Of a stretch of 64,000 nt of DNA, positions 9,554 to 18,881 are shown in pieces. The notes under the pieces were generated by a model. That model was given only the letters and a program-made list of their open reading frames with translations, made no database searches and was not told the origin of the DNA. The position numbers were made by a program, and so were the translations under genes. Source of the stretch: Phenylobacterium sp. (lineage in GTDB: Bacteria; Pseudomonadota; Alphaproteobacteria; Caulobacterales; Caulobacteraceae). The stretch lies in NCBI RefSeq assembly GCF_004297125.1, contig NZ_SCVD01000030.1, positions 1-64,000 of the forward strand. The letters are read 5' to 3'. Numbering within the stretch: position 1 is the first letter of the stretch; the number at the start of each line of letters is the position of its first letter.

Positions 9554-10036
9554 CTATTCGGGAATGCGCGTGAGCTGCGTGTAGGCGATCCGCCATCGCC
9601 CGGCCTGCTTCACCCAGAAATGGGCGATGCGCAGCCGCCGCGTCTGACGGCGACCGTCCTGAGTCCAGCTGAGCTTGAAGGCCCACGCCGTCAAGGCGGC
9701 GTCGCCCCGCACCTGATAAGTGAGCGGTGTGACCTCGTAAGGATCGATCCTGAAGCCCGGCGCGGCGAAGTCGGCGAGATAGGACGCCTTACCCTGGACG
9801 CTCGCGTCCGAGTTCACGAGCACATAGTCCTCGGTCACCAGGGCTGCGAGCGTCCTCGTGTCGTTGTGCGCCGTCGCCTGGTTGTAGGCGCCCAGCGCGC
9901 GGGCGAGGTCGGGCGGCAAGGCCTGGAGCTGCGGTGTGGCTGCCCGAGCGGCGGCGGCGGGCGCCACCCACCACAGGGTCGCGGCGATCAAGGCCATGGT
10001 GACGGCCCTGTGGCCGGTACGTTTCTCCGCGATCAT
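9554..10036 (-). CDS. NTF2-like (DUF4440/SnoaL-type) exported protein
   Basis: 160 aa. Residues 1 to about 30 form a signal sequence (ALIAATLWWVAPAAAARA). The rest is an NTF2-like fold: helix pair LARALGAYNQATAHNDTRTLAAL, then EDYVLVNSDA and the strand WKLSW/RIAHFWVKQAGRWRIAYTQL pattern (landmarks EDYVLVNS and WRIAYTQL). No catalytic residues can be assigned. ATG 10036 has a GGGGGG tract upstream. It lies 85 bp downstream of ilvD on the same strand. Function unknown. Confidence 0.75.
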   Translation of the reverse strand: MIAEKRTGHRAVTMALIAATLWWVAPAAAARAATPQLQALPPDLARALGAYNQATAHNDTRTLAALVTEDYVLVNSDASVQGKASYLADFAAPGFRIDPYEVTPLTYQVRGDAALTAWAFKLSWTQDGRRQTRRLRIAHFWVKQAGRWRIAYTQLTRIPE

Positions 10037-10121
10037 GGCCGCCCCCCAACAAGGTGATCGTGGGCAGGCGAGCGTGGACGACGCAAGAAGGCACCTTCCG
10101 GTAACCGCGAAGACGAGGCGG

Positions 10122-11960
10122 CTATCGGAGGTCCCGCACCGCGCCGCGCGCCGCGCTGGTGGTGAAGGCCGCGTACGCGCGCAGGGCAAGCGACACCTTC
10201 CTGTCGCGCCCGACCGGCCGCCAGGCTTGAGAGCCACGCGCCAGCATGGCCGCGCGCCGGTTCGCCAGTTCCGCCTCCGTGACCTGCAGTTCGATCGACC
10301 GGCCGGGAATATTGATTGAGATCCGGTCGCCGTCCTCGATCAGGCCGATCACGCCCCCTTCCGCCGCCTCGGGCGAAACGTGGCCGATCGACAGGCCGGA
10401 GGTGCCGCCGGAGAACCGGCCATCGGTGATCAGGGCGCAGGCCTTTCCCAGGCCCTTCGATTTCAGATAGCTGGTCGGATACAGCATCTCCTGCATCCCC
10501 GGGCCGCCGCGAGGTCCCTCGTAGCGGATCACCACCACGTCGCCCGCCTTGATCCTGCCGGTCAGGATGGCGTTGACGGCTGCGTCCTGGCTCTCGAACA
10601 CGCGCGCCGGCCCCGAGAAGACGAGGATGCTGTCGTCGACGCCGGCCGTCTTCACGATGCAGCCGTCCACGGCCAGGTTGCCCTTCAGGACCGCCAACCC
10701 GCCGTCCTTCGAGAAGGCATGCTCGACGCTGCGGATGACGCCGGCCTCGCGGTCCAGATCGAGGTCCGCCCAGCGACGGCTCTGGCTGAACGCGACCTGG
10801 GTCGGCACGCCGCCGGGGGCTGCCTTGTAGAAGGTCTGTACGGTCTCGCTGTTGGTGCGCTGAATGTCCCAACGGTCCAGCGCCTCGCCCAGGGTCCGGC
10901 TATGCACAGTGGGTGTGTCGGTGTGGAGCAGGCCGGCGCGATCCAACTCGCCGAGGATCGCCATCACGCCGCCGGCGCGGTGGACGTCCTCCATGTGCAC
11001 GTCGGCCTTGGCCGGCGCCACCTTCGACAGGCACGGGACCCGGCGCGACAGGCGGTCGATGTCCGCCATGGTGAAATTGACCTCCGCCTCGTGCGCCGCC
11101 GCCAGCAGGTGCAGGACGGTGTTGGTCGAGCCGCCCATGGCGATGTCGAGGCTCATCGCGTTCTCGAAGGCCGCGAAGTTCGCCACCGACCGCGGCAGGA
11201 CGCTTGCATCCTCCTGCTCGTAGTAGGCGCGGGTGATGTCGACGATCAGGCGGCCGGCCTCGAGGAACAGGCGTTCGCGGTCGGCGTGCGTCGCCAGGAC
11301 CGAGCCGTTGCCGGGCAGCGACAGGCCCAGCGCTTCGGTCAGGCAGTTCATCGAATTGGCGGTGAACATCCCCGAGCACGAGCCGCATGTCGGACAGGCG
11401 GATCGCTCGATCACGGCGACGTCGGCGTCGCTGACGGAGTCGTCGGCCGCCGCGACCATGGCGTCCACCAGGTCGAGGGCCACCTCCTTGCCCTTCAGGA
11501 CGACCTTGCCGGCTTCCATCGGCCCGCCGGAGACGAACACCGTGGGCAGGTTGAGGCGCAGTGACGCCATCAGCATGCCGGGCGTGATCTTGTCGCAGTT
11601 GGAGATGCACACCAGGGCGTCGACGCAGTGCGCGTTGGCCATGTACTCGACGCTGTCGGCGATCAGCTCGCGCGAGGGCAGGCTGTAGAGCATGCCGTCG
11701 TGGCCCATGGCGATGCCGTCGTCGACGGCGATGGTGTTGAACTCCTTGGCCACGCCGCCGGCGCGCTCGATCTCACGGGCGACCAGTTGCCCCAGGTCCT
11801 TCAGATGCACGTGTCCAGGCACGAACTGGGTGAAGGAATTCACCACCGCGATGATCGGCTTGCCGAAATCCGCGTCCTTCATGCCCGTGGCCCGCCAAAG
11901 GCCCCGGGCGCCGGCCATGTTGCGGCCGTGGGTGGAGGTGCGGGAGCGGTAGGGGGGCAT
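10122..11960 (-). CDS. ilvD: dihydroxy-acid dehydratase
   Basis: 612 aa, full length. Catalyses 2,3-dihydroxy-isovalerate (or -methylvalerate) to the 2-keto acid in valine, leucine and isoleucine synthesis. Landmarks are the start MPPYRSRTSTHGRNMAGAR, CISNCDKITPGM and ACPTCGSCSGMFTANSMN (Fe-S cysteines), GGSTNTVLHL, and the C-terminal GRFSGGTSGLSIGHVSPEA. It is not a sugar-acid dehydratase by these motifs, although EDD/IlvD relatives exist in sugar pathways. Divergent from a LysR gene 96 bp away that may control it. Confidence 0.96.
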   Translation of the reverse strand: MPPYRSRTSTHGRNMAGARGLWRATGMKDADFGKPIIAVVNSFTQFVPGHVHLKDLGQLVAREIERAGGVAKEFNTIAVDDGIAMGHDGMLYSLPSRELIADSVEYMANAHCVDALVCISNCDKITPGMLMASLRLNLPTVFVSGGPMEAGKVVLKGKEVALDLVDAMVAAADDSVSDADVAVIERSACPTCGSCSGMFTANSMNCLTEALGLSLPGNGSVLATHADRERLFLEAGRLIVDITRAYYEQEDASVLPRSVANFAAFENAMSLDIAMGGSTNTVLHLLAAAHEAEVNFTMADIDRLSRRVPCLSKVAPAKADVHMEDVHRAGGVMAILGELDRAGLLHTDTPTVHSRTLGEALDRWDIQRTNSETVQTFYKAAPGGVPTQVAFSQSRRWADLDLDREAGVIRSVEHAFSKDGGLAVLKGNLAVDGCIVKTAGVDDSILVFSGPARVFESQDAAVNAILTGRIKAGDVVVIRYEGPRGGPGMQEMLYPTSYLKSKGLGKACALITDGRFSGGTSGLSIGHVSPEAAEGGVIGLIEDGDRISINIPGRSIELQVTEAELANRRAAMLARGSQAWRPVGRDRKVSLALRAYAAFTTSAARGAVRDLR

Positions 11961-12056
11961 GGCGGCGTCCTGGCTGATCCGCCGCGGAATAGCCCCGCCG
12001 TCCTCGCGCGGGAAATATACTTTTGGGATGGTTTTAGGTCGCTGTAGATATCACAG

Positions 12057-12968
12057 ATGGACGTGCGCCAGCTTCGGCATTTCGCGGCGGTGGCCGAGAC
12101 GCTGCACTTCGGCCGGGCGGCCGAGCGGCTGAATATGACCCAGCCGCCGCTCAGCCAGTCGATCATGGCGCTGGAGCGCGAGCTTGGCGCGCCGCTCTTC
12201 ATCCGAACGAAGCGAAGCGTCGCGCTCACCCCTTTCGGCGAACAGTGGCTGGTCCATGTTCGCGCGGTGCTCGATGAGCTGGCGGCCTTGCCGAGCATCG
12301 CCAACCGACTGCGCGACGGAGAGGCGGGGCGGCTGGAGCTGTCGTTCGTCAGCACTGCGGACTACAGCGTCCTGCCGGCGTTGGTGCGCCGCTACGCTTC
12401 GCTCTATCCGGCCGTCGAGATCGCGCTGCGGGAAGCCACCAGCGAGGTGCAGATCGCGGCCCTGCTGGAGGGCGCGGGGCAGGCCGGGATCATCATCCCG
12501 CCAGCCACCGGCGCTCTGCCCGCGGCCCTGAACTATCGCCGCCTGCTTTCGGAGCGGCTGGTCGCGGCCGTGCCGGAAAGCTGGATCGAAGACGGGCGTC
12601 TGCCTCTCCGCGGCGGGCGACTGGACCCGGCGGTCGTGGTCCAGTCGCCGCTGATCATCTTCCCGAGGCGCTCGGCGCCGGCCTTCCACGACCTGATCAC
12701 CGGCTATTTCACGGCCCGTGGAGGAACCGCCCGCATCGTCCAGGAGGCGATTCAGATGCAGACGATCATCAGCCTGGTCTCGGCCGGGATGGGCGTCGCG
12801 CTGGCGCCCGCCTCGTTGCGCAACCTGGCGCGCACCGGCGTGCGATACGTCGATCTCGCCGGGGAGGTCCCGTCGCTCGAAACCGGCATCGTGTGGCGCC
12901 GGGACGACCTGACGCCGACGTTGAACCGCTTTCTGCAGATCGCGGCGGAGGGACCCGGCGCGGCTTAG
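12057..12968 (+). CDS. LysR-family transcriptional regulator
   Basis: 303 aa. N-terminal winged HTH at residues 1-60 (MDVRQLRHFAAVAETLHFGRAAERLNMTQ; landmarks LHFGRAAERL and QPPLSQSI), then the substrate-binding fold. It is divergent from ilvD with 96 bp between, the classical LysR arrangement, so ilvD is the natural first target. Effector unknown. Its stop overlaps the end of the convergent protease gene by 4 bp. Confidence 0.92.
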   Translation: MDVRQLRHFAAVAETLHFGRAAERLNMTQPPLSQSIMALERELGAPLFIRTKRSVALTPFGEQWLVHVRAVLDELAALPSIANRLRDGEAGRLELSFVSTADYSVLPALVRRYASLYPAVEIALREATSEVQIAALLEGAGQAGIIIPPATGALPAALNYRRLLSERLVAAVPESWIEDGRLPLRGGRLDPAVVVQSPLIIFPRRSAPAFHDLITGYFTARGGTARIVQEAIQMQTIISLVSAGMGVALAPASLRNLARTGVRYVDLAGEVPSLETGIVWRRDDLTPTLNRFLQIAAEGPGAA

Positions 12969-14614
12969 GCGCCGAAGATCCAGCCGGGGGTGAGCGAACT
13001 CATCTGGACGCCCACCAGGATCATCTGGCCGCCGCCGGTCATGTTGATGACCGTGTCCGCGCCCGACTGGCTCACCGTGTATTGGGTCCCGGGATCGAGC
13101 TGGACGCGATCGCCCTGGGCCAGGCTGAAGTCGGTCACCCGATCGATCCCCGCGTCGCCGAAGGTGTGGAAGAGGTCGGCGCCCGCGCCGCCGGTCATGG
13201 TGTCCGATCCGCGGTCGCCGGAGACGAAGTCGTCGCCGGCCCCGCCGAGCACGAGGTCGTCGTCCTGCCCGCCACGGACGATGTCGTTCCCGTCGCCGCC
13301 GTCGCAGGTGTCGTTGCCGATGTTGCCGTAGACGAGATCGGTGGCGGCGTCGCCCGACAGGCTGTCGTTGTCCTTTCCGCCGACCACCCAGTCCTCGCCC
13401 ACGCCGCCGGACGCGGTGTCGTTGCCGGTGTTGCCGTTGATGTCGTCGAAGCCGGAGCCGCCGGTGATCGAGTCGTTCCCGTCCTCGCCGCGCAGGTAGT
13501 TCGAGCCGGAGGGATCGCTGATCGTGTCCGAGCCGAAGTCACCCCAGACCACGTCATCACCTGCGCCCCCGTCCAGGACGTCGTCGCCGCGCCAGCCGTC
13601 GATGTAGTCGTCGCCGCCATTGCCGGCGATCACATTGGCCAGCGCGCTGCCGTAGATCTCATCGGCCTGGGCGGAGCCGCGCACATTCTCGATATCGCCC
13701 ATCAGCCAGGTCAGGGACTGGGGCGCGTCGAGGTCCAGTTCGTCCGTCGGCGTGGCGATGCCGACCATGACGGGATCGGTCGCCGACACGGGATCGTCCG
13801 GCAGGTAGACGTACCAGCCCCGGATCGAGCCCGAGGCGTCCAGGGTGTCGCGTCCGCCTGCGTCCCACAGCGTGCCGTAGCTGCCGGTGGCCCGGATCAG
13901 GTGTGTATCGTCGCCGGCGTTCGTCCTCAGGTTGGGGCCGTAGAGATGCCGCAGGGCGATGACATCCAGCATCATCGGCGTGGCCGGGAAAAAGCGGGGA
14001 TCGTCGGCCTCATCCGTGTAGGCCATGACCGTACCCCAATCGAAATCCAGGCCTTCCAGACCGATATCGGCCAGCGTGGGCCGGCCGGTCCCGCCATCGT
14101 CATGAGGGTGTTTCAGACCGAGGACGTGACCGAGCTCATGCAGCAACAGCAGATAGCCGGGGCCGCCAGGCAGGAAGTTCGTCAAGGTGTTCGCGGCGCT
14201 GTTCACGTTCAGCAGGACGTCGCCGTGGGCTCCGTCGTAATGGACGGCGTCGAATTGAGTGCTCGGGAAATAGCCGACCGCGGCGAAGTCGGGATCGTCG
14301 CCGACCAGCCGGCTTTCGCGCGAGAGGCCAACATTGATCTCGCTGCCGGCCCGGGCCGCTGCGCTGGGGTCGGCGAAGACGCCCACGAAGTTGAAGCGGA
14401 TGTCCACGAAGGACGCGATGCTCTCCAGCGCGGCCTGGACGCCCAGACGCACCTGTTCGGAGGACGCCCAGGTCTCGCCGACGAAGCCCCCGGATATCGA
14501 CCAGTCGATCGTTCGGTCCGGGCCGAGCGTCCATTGGAATCCGCTCGTCGTGGCGTCGAACAGCAGCTCGCCGGTCAGCGGCGACGGGCCGCTGGACGGT
14601 ATCGGATTGGCCAT
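12965..14614 (-). CDS. secreted M10 (serralysin-like) zinc metalloprotease with RTX repeats
   Basis: 549 aa. There is no Sec signal. The catalytic zinc motif HELGHVLGLKH is at residues 159-169, with the Met-turn VMAYTDE further on. From about residue 330 there is a run of calcium-binding RTX nonapeptides (GGxGxDxxx: GGDDYIDG, GGAGDDVVWG, GGSGFDDING, GGDGNDIVRGG), then a C-terminal part typical of type I secretion. It should be an extracellular protease exported by an ABC/TolC system not in this window. ATG 14614 has GGGGGA 6 nt upstream; a longer frame to 14713 lacks this support. Confidence 0.9.
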   Translation of the reverse strand: MANPIPSSGPSPLTGELLFDATTSGFQWTLGPDRTIDWSISGGFVGETWASSEQVRLGVQAALESIASFVDIRFNFVGVFADPSAAARAGSEINVGLSRESRLVGDDPDFAAVGYFPSTQFDAVHYDGAHGDVLLNVNSAANTLTNFLPGGPGYLLLLHELGHVLGLKHPHDDGGTGRPTLADIGLEGLDFDWGTVMAYTDEADDPRFFPATPMMLDVIALRHLYGPNLRTNAGDDTHLIRATGSYGTLWDAGGRDTLDASGSIRGWYVYLPDDPVSATDPVMVGIATPTDELDLDAPQSLTWLMGDIENVRGSAQADEIYGSALANVIAGNGGDDYIDGWRGDDVLDGGAGDDVVWGDFGSDTISDPSGSNYLRGEDGNDSITGGSGFDDINGNTGNDTASGGVGEDWVVGGKDNDSLSGDAATDLVYGNIGNDTCDGGDGNDIVRGGQDDDLVLGGAGDDFVSGDRGSDTMTGGAGADLFHTFGDAGIDRVTDFSLAQGDRVQLDPGTQYTVSQSGADTVINMTGGGQMILVGVQMSSLTPGWIFGA

Positions 14615-14765
14615 GTGGTGGTCCCCCAGGTTACGCGAGGGTCCGGTCGGCACTCTTCCGAACCGCGTGATCCCCCAGTCAGCAACCTGCAATAGCGACG
14701 CCAAGCTTGGCAATAGGGTGCGCGCGAGAGGCGAGTTTCAGGGAAGGCAGGTTAGAGGCTCATCC

Positions 14766-16202
14766 TCAAAGGGCGAGGACGGTGTCGGGGTTGGTGTTCA
14801 GGCCGGCGTAGGCTCGAACCACGGTCGTGCGGAAGCGGGCGTCGTTCGCCAGGGCGGCAGGGAAGACGCTCTCCAGGGCCAGGAAGCGGGCCACGTCCGC
14901 TTCGGAGCCGTCGCAGGCGGCGGCCACGCTGGCCAGGGTCTCGGCGAGGGGGTCGGTGATGGGGGCGCCGGCCCGGGACTGGCGGACCACGAAGCGCATC
15001 CAGGCTGCGACGCCCACCGCCAGGCGGTCCACCGGGCGGCCCGCGGCCAGGGCTTCGGCGGCGGTCTCCAGCAGGCGGAAGCGCAGCTTCTGCGAGCCGT
15101 CCCAGGCGATCTGAGACAGTTTGTGGACGATCGCCGGGTTGCGGAAACGGGTCAGGATATCGTCGATGTAGCCGGCGACGTCGAGTTCGGGGGCGTCGAG
15201 GCTAGGCGCCACGTCCTGGCGCATCATGCGCTCGACGAAGCCCGCCAGGCGAGGGTCGGCCATGGCGGCCGAGACGGTCTCGTGGCCGACGCCCAAACCC
15301 ACATAGGCCAATGTGGAATGGGCGCCGTTGAGCAGCCGCAGCTTGGCCCGCTCGAACGGCGCCACGGCGCGCGCGATGGTGGCGCCCGCGGCCGCGAACA
15401 GGGCGGCGTCGGCGCCCAGGCGGTCCTCGACCACCCACTGGACGAACCGCTCGCGCTGTACGGGCCAGGCGTCGGCGAGGCCCAGGGCGGCTTCGACCTG
15501 GACGCGCAGGGCGTCGTCGGTGGCGGGCGTGATGGAGTCCACCATGCTGCAGGGGAAGGCCGCCTCGGCCTCGATCCAGGCGGCGAGATCGCGTTCGCCG
15601 CAGGCTTCGGCGAACCGCACGACGGCGCGGCGCAGCTTCAGGCCATTGTCGGAGAGGTTGTCGCAGCTGATCGTCGTAAACGACGGAACTCCCGAGATTT
15701 TCCGCCGCCGAAGGGCCTCGGTGATCCAGCCGATCAGGCTGACCGGACGCTCGGGCGTGTCCAGGTCGTGGCGGATGTCGGGATGGTCCAGGTCCAGGTC
15801 GCCGCCAGTGGTCAGGCAGTAACCCTTCTCGGTGACGGTCGAGGTGACGTAGCGGGCCTGCGCCAGCCGTTCGAACACGGCCTCAGGGTCTTCACTCGCG
15901 ACCAGCACTTCCTTGATGGCCCCGATCACCTGGACGGTCGGATCGGCCTCCTTCTCGGCCAGGGCGTAGAGGCCGTCCTGGGGCTCGAGCGCGTCGCGAA
16001 GGTCGGGTGTGCGGAGCGAAACCGCGCAGATCGCGAGGCCCGGATCGGTCGCCAGCATGCGGTCGAAGTACCAGGCCTGGTGGGCGCGGTGGAAGGCGCC
16101 GGGGCCGAAGTGGACCACGCCCACGCGGGTGGCGGCGCGGTCATAGGCCGGCCTGCGGGCGGGCGCGCGAACCTGCGCCAGGGTTTGGTCGGAGAGACGC
16201 AT
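14766..16202 (-). CDS. mannitol dehydrogenase family uronate reductase (fructuronate/tagaturonate reductase)
   Basis: 478 aa. NAD-dependent reduction of a keto-uronate. The N-terminal nucleotide-binding VGVVHFGPGAFHRAHQAWY, SCDNLSDNG near 179-187, CSMVDSITP near 218-226, and the catalytic K287-N292-H295 (KLRLLNGAHS) match the polyol/mannonate dehydrogenase family. By motif it resembles UxuB, but the window has UxaA and no mannonate dehydratase UxuA, so tagaturonate to altronate is the likelier duty here. ATG overlaps the uxaA stop (TAATG), so it is translationally coupled in a uxaA-reductase operon. Confidence 0.9.
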   Translation of the reverse strand: MRLSDQTLAQVRAPARRPAYDRAATRVGVVHFGPGAFHRAHQAWYFDRMLATDPGLAICAVSLRTPDLRDALEPQDGLYALAEKEADPTVQVIGAIKEVLVASEDPEAVFERLAQARYVTSTVTEKGYCLTTGGDLDLDHPDIRHDLDTPERPVSLIGWITEALRRRKISGVPSFTTISCDNLSDNGLKLRRAVVRFAEACGERDLAAWIEAEAAFPCSMVDSITPATDDALRVQVEAALGLADAWPVQRERFVQWVVEDRLGADAALFAAAGATIARAVAPFERAKLRLLNGAHSTLAYVGLGVGHETVSAAMADPRLAGFVERMMRQDVAPSLDAPELDVAGYIDDILTRFRNPAIVHKLSQIAWDGSQKLRFRLLETAAEALAAGRPVDRLAVGVAAWMRFVVRQSRAGAPITDPLAETLASVAAACDGSEADVARFLALESVFPAALANDARFRTTVVRAYAGLNTNPDTVLAL

Positions 16203-17686
16203 TACAGGGTGACGCCACGCTTCCAGAGGGCGATCTCGCGCTCGCCGTTCTCTTCGGCGCGGGTGACCTGGCCAGACGCGGTGGCGAGAACGAGGTCCAT
16301 GAGTCGCTCGGCCGCGGCATCGAGGCTCTCGCCGCTGACGATGCGGCCGGCGTCGAAGTCGATCCAGCGCGGCTTGCGCTGGGCGAGGCCGGAGTTGGTG
16401 GCGATCTTGAGCGTCGGGGCCGGGAAACCCAGCGGCGTACCGCGGCCGGTGGTGAACAGGATCACCGTGGCGCCGGCCGCGGTGAGCGCCGTGGACGACA
16501 CCGCGTCGTTGCCGGGCGCCTCCAGCAGCACGACGCCGCGCTTGTGCGCTCGGCCGCCATAGCGGACCACCTCGGTCACCGGTCCACGGCCGGCCTTCTG
16601 CACCGCGCCCAGCGACTTCTCCTCAAGGGTGGTGATGCCGCCTTCGATATTGCCGGGCGAGGGGTTCTCGCTGACCGGCTCGCCGTGGTCGAGGAAGTAG
16701 CGCTTGAAGTCGTTCACCACCGCGGCCACCTCGTCGAACACGGCTTGGTCCGTGGCGCGGGCCATCAGCAGGCGCTCGGCGCCGAAGATCTCGGGAATCT
16801 CGGTGAGCATCGCGGTCCCGTCCGCTGCGCAGACCTTGTCGGCGATGCGGCCGACCACGGGATTGGCGGTGAGGCCCGAGAAGCCGTCCGAGCCGCCGCA
16901 CTTCACGCCCACCACCAGGTCGGCCACGGGACAAGGCTCGCGCCGGTCGTGCTCGGCGATGGCGACCAGTTCCGCGACGGCCGCCAGACCCTCCTCGATC
17001 TCGTCGCCGGCGGCCTGGGCGGTGAAGGCGCGCAGGCGAGCGCGGTCCAGGTGCGGGGCCGCGTCGAGCAGAGCTTGCAGCTGGTTGCTCTCGCAGCCCA
17101 GGCCCAGGATCAGCACCCCGCCGGCATTCGGATGGGCGGCGAGCGCGGCGATCATGGTGCGCGTGGCGTCCAGGTCGCCGCCGAGTTGGGAGCAGCCGAA
17201 CGGGTGGGTGAGGGCATGGACGCCATCGACGCGCCCGGCGAACCGGCGCTGCGCCTCGGCGGCGATCTTCTGGGCGGTGCGGGCGACGCAGCCCACGGTG
17301 CACAGCACCCAGATCTCGTTGCGGGTGCCGACCCGGCCGTCGGCGCGGCGATAGCCCTGGAAGGTCGTGGCGGCCGGCGCCGGCAAGGCCTCGGCCGGCG
17401 CGGGGTCGTAGGCGTAGGTCTCCACGCCCGAGAGCGAGGTGGCCAGGTTGTGGCTGTGCACGTGGGCGCCCGGCGCGATGGCTCGCGTGGCGTGGCCGAT
17501 CGGCCAGCCGTACTTGCGCACGTCCTCGCCGGCGGCGATGGCTCGCAACGCGATCTTGTGGCCGGCGGGAATGTCGGCCTGCGCCGTGACGCCGTCGGCC
17601 ACCGCATCGCCGGCCGCCACGGCGCGCAGGGCCACCGCCACGTCGTCGCGGGGATCGATCATCAGGGTTGCGGCGGGGTCGTTCAT
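16202..17686 (-). CDS. uxaA: altronate dehydratase
   Basis: 494 aa. Converts altronate to 2-keto-3-deoxygluconate. The N-terminal SAF domain (DNVAVALRA-like start, HKIALRAIAAG, KYGWPIG) is followed by the UxaA domain with GRVGTRNEIW, TVGCVART, HPFGCSQLGGD, LGLGCESNQ, GVKCGGSDGFSG and FTTGRGTPLGFP. ATG 17686 was chosen; a TTG further out (17713) would place the operator inside the gene. A -35 TTGAGA and -10 TACCAT with 16-bp spacer put the transcription start about at this ATG, so the message may be leaderless. First gene of an operon with the reductase. Confidence 0.94.
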   Translation of the reverse strand: MNDPAATLMIDPRDDVAVALRAVAAGDAVADGVTAQADIPAGHKIALRAIAAGEDVRKYGWPIGHATRAIAPGAHVHSHNLATSLSGVETYAYDPAPAEALPAPAATTFQGYRRADGRVGTRNEIWVLCTVGCVARTAQKIAAEAQRRFAGRVDGVHALTHPFGCSQLGGDLDATRTMIAALAAHPNAGGVLILGLGCESNQLQALLDAAPHLDRARLRAFTAQAAGDEIEEGLAAVAELVAIAEHDRREPCPVADLVVGVKCGGSDGFSGLTANPVVGRIADKVCAADGTAMLTEIPEIFGAERLLMARATDQAVFDEVAAVVNDFKRYFLDHGEPVSENPSPGNIEGGITTLEEKSLGAVQKAGRGPVTEVVRYGGRAHKRGVVLLEAPGNDAVSSTALTAAGATVILFTTGRGTPLGFPAPTLKIATNSGLAQRKPRWIDFDAGRIVSGESLDAAAERLMDLVLATASGQVTRAEENGEREIALWKRGVTL

Positions 17687-17692
17687 CGGGAA

Positions 17693-17720
17693 ATGGTAAC
17701 CGGTGTCATTCAAATCTCAA
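17693..17720 (-). promoter_or_regulatory. candidate uxaA promoter
   Basis: Minus strand TTGAGA (17715-17720), 16-bp spacer, TACCAT (17693-17698). The operator fills the spacer and overlaps the -10. The predicted transcription start falls at or next to the uxaA ATG. No Shine-Dalgarno sequence is visible. Confidence 0.4.
17695..17708. promoter_or_regulatory. regulon operator 3 (uxaA / LacI gene)
   Basis: TGACACCGGTTACC on the minus strand, 8 bp upstream of the uxaA ATG and 110 bp upstream of the divergent LacI-family gene. It shares the TGACACCGGT half with all other copies and could serve uxaA repression and autoregulation. Confidence 0.72.
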
Positions 17721-17818
17721 GCTTAGCCGGCTTGCGGTTGCGGCCCGGCACAGGCCAGGAGATATGAATAGCGCTGTTGCGCCTCGAAGGATCGGTCCGA
17801 CTGCCCGTGAAGCCTCCC

Positions 17819-18877
17819 ATGAGCAAGCCGCGTGCGCCCGAGGACGGGCCTGCTGACGTGTCGCGCCGCCGGCCGAACATCAACGATATCGCACGCCTGG
17901 CCGGGGTCTCGAAGAAGACCGTCTCCCGGGTCATCAACGCCTCGCCCTTCGTGCGCGCCGAGACCCGCGAGCGGATCGAGGCGGTGATCGCCGAGCTGGG
18001 CTATGCGCCGGATCCGCAGGCGAGGGGGCTGGCCTACGGCCGCGCCTTCCTGATCGGCCTCGTCTACGACAACCCCAACCCGCAGTATGTCGTGAACATG
18101 CAGCTGGGCCTGCTGGACGGCATGAAGGGCTCGGGCTTCGAACTGGTGGTGCATCCCTGCGACCGGTCCAGCCCGACGTTCCTGGAGGACCTGCGGTCGT
18201 TCGTGGAGCGCCAGCGGCTGTTCGGCGTGGTGCTGACGCCCTCGGTGTCCGAGGACGAGCGGGCCGCGACCATCATGGCCGAGATCGGCTGCGCCTACGT
18301 CCGGGTGGCCTCGGTCAGCCTGGACCAGCCGGAGCACATGATCGAGACCCGCGACCGCCTGGGCGGGCGCGAGGCCGCTGCCCACCTGGCCGAGCTGGGG
18401 CATACGCGGATCGCCTTCGTCTCCGGGCCGCGCAGCTTCCGATCCTCGCACGAGCGGCGATCGGGTTTCGAGGAGGCCCTGGAGGAGCGCGGCCTGCACC
18501 TGGCCAAGGCCTTCGCGGTCGAGGGCGCCTATACCTACGAGTCCGGGATCGAGCGCGGCCGGGAACTGCTGGCGATGTCGCCGGCGCCCACCGCGATCTT
18601 CGCCGGCAACGACGAGATGGCCGCCGGCGTGCTGCAGGCGGCGCGACAGGCCGGCCTGCGGGTGCCCGAGGACCTGTCGGTGGTCGGCTTCGACGATTTC
18701 CAGATCGCCTCGCGCCTCTGGCCGACGCTCACCACGGTGCGCACTCCCACCCGCGAGATCGGCCGCCTGGCGGTTGAGCGGCTGATGGGCCGCGAGGACG
18801 ATGGCCGCGATCCCAAGAGCCGGCTGCCGTCGCTGGTGGTGCGGGAATCGACGGCCCCCCCGCCGTGCAGGGACTGA
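17819..18877 (+). CDS. LacI-family transcriptional regulator, probable pectin/uronate repressor
   Basis: 352 aa. LacI HTH and hinge at about residues 20-70 (NINDIARLAGVSKKTVSRVIN), then a periplasmic-binding-protein-like sensor domain (GLVYDNPNPQYV, FVSGPRSFRSS, FAGNDEMAAGV, VVGFDDFQIASRLWPTLTT). It is divergent from uxaA across a 130-bp gap that holds one operator. LacI proteins bind palindromes with central CG, which fits the seven ACCGGT sites, so it is the best candidate regulator of the regulon. The likely inducer is a uronate or KDG. ATG 17819; the ribosome site is weak. Confidence 0.9.
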   Translation: MSKPRAPEDGPADVSRRRPNINDIARLAGVSKKTVSRVINASPFVRAETRERIEAVIAELGYAPDPQARGLAYGRAFLIGLVYDNPNPQYVVNMQLGLLDGMKGSGFELVVHPCDRSSPTFLEDLRSFVERQRLFGVVLTPSVSEDERAATIMAEIGCAYVRVASVSLDQPEHMIETRDRLGGREAAAHLAELGHTRIAFVSGPRSFRSSHERRSGFEEALEERGLHLAKAFAVEGAYTYESGIERGRELLAMSPAPTAIFAGNDEMAAGVLQAARQAGLRVPEDLSVVGFDDFQIASRLWPTLTTVRTPTREIGRLAVERLMGREDDGRDPKSRLPSLVVRESTAPPPCRD

Positions 18878-18881
18878 GCGG

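Noticed and set aside
13190..13680. Tandem DNA repeat
   Set aside because: The periodicity is the coding pattern of RTX calcium-binding nonapeptides in the protease, not a mobile or CRISPR repeat.
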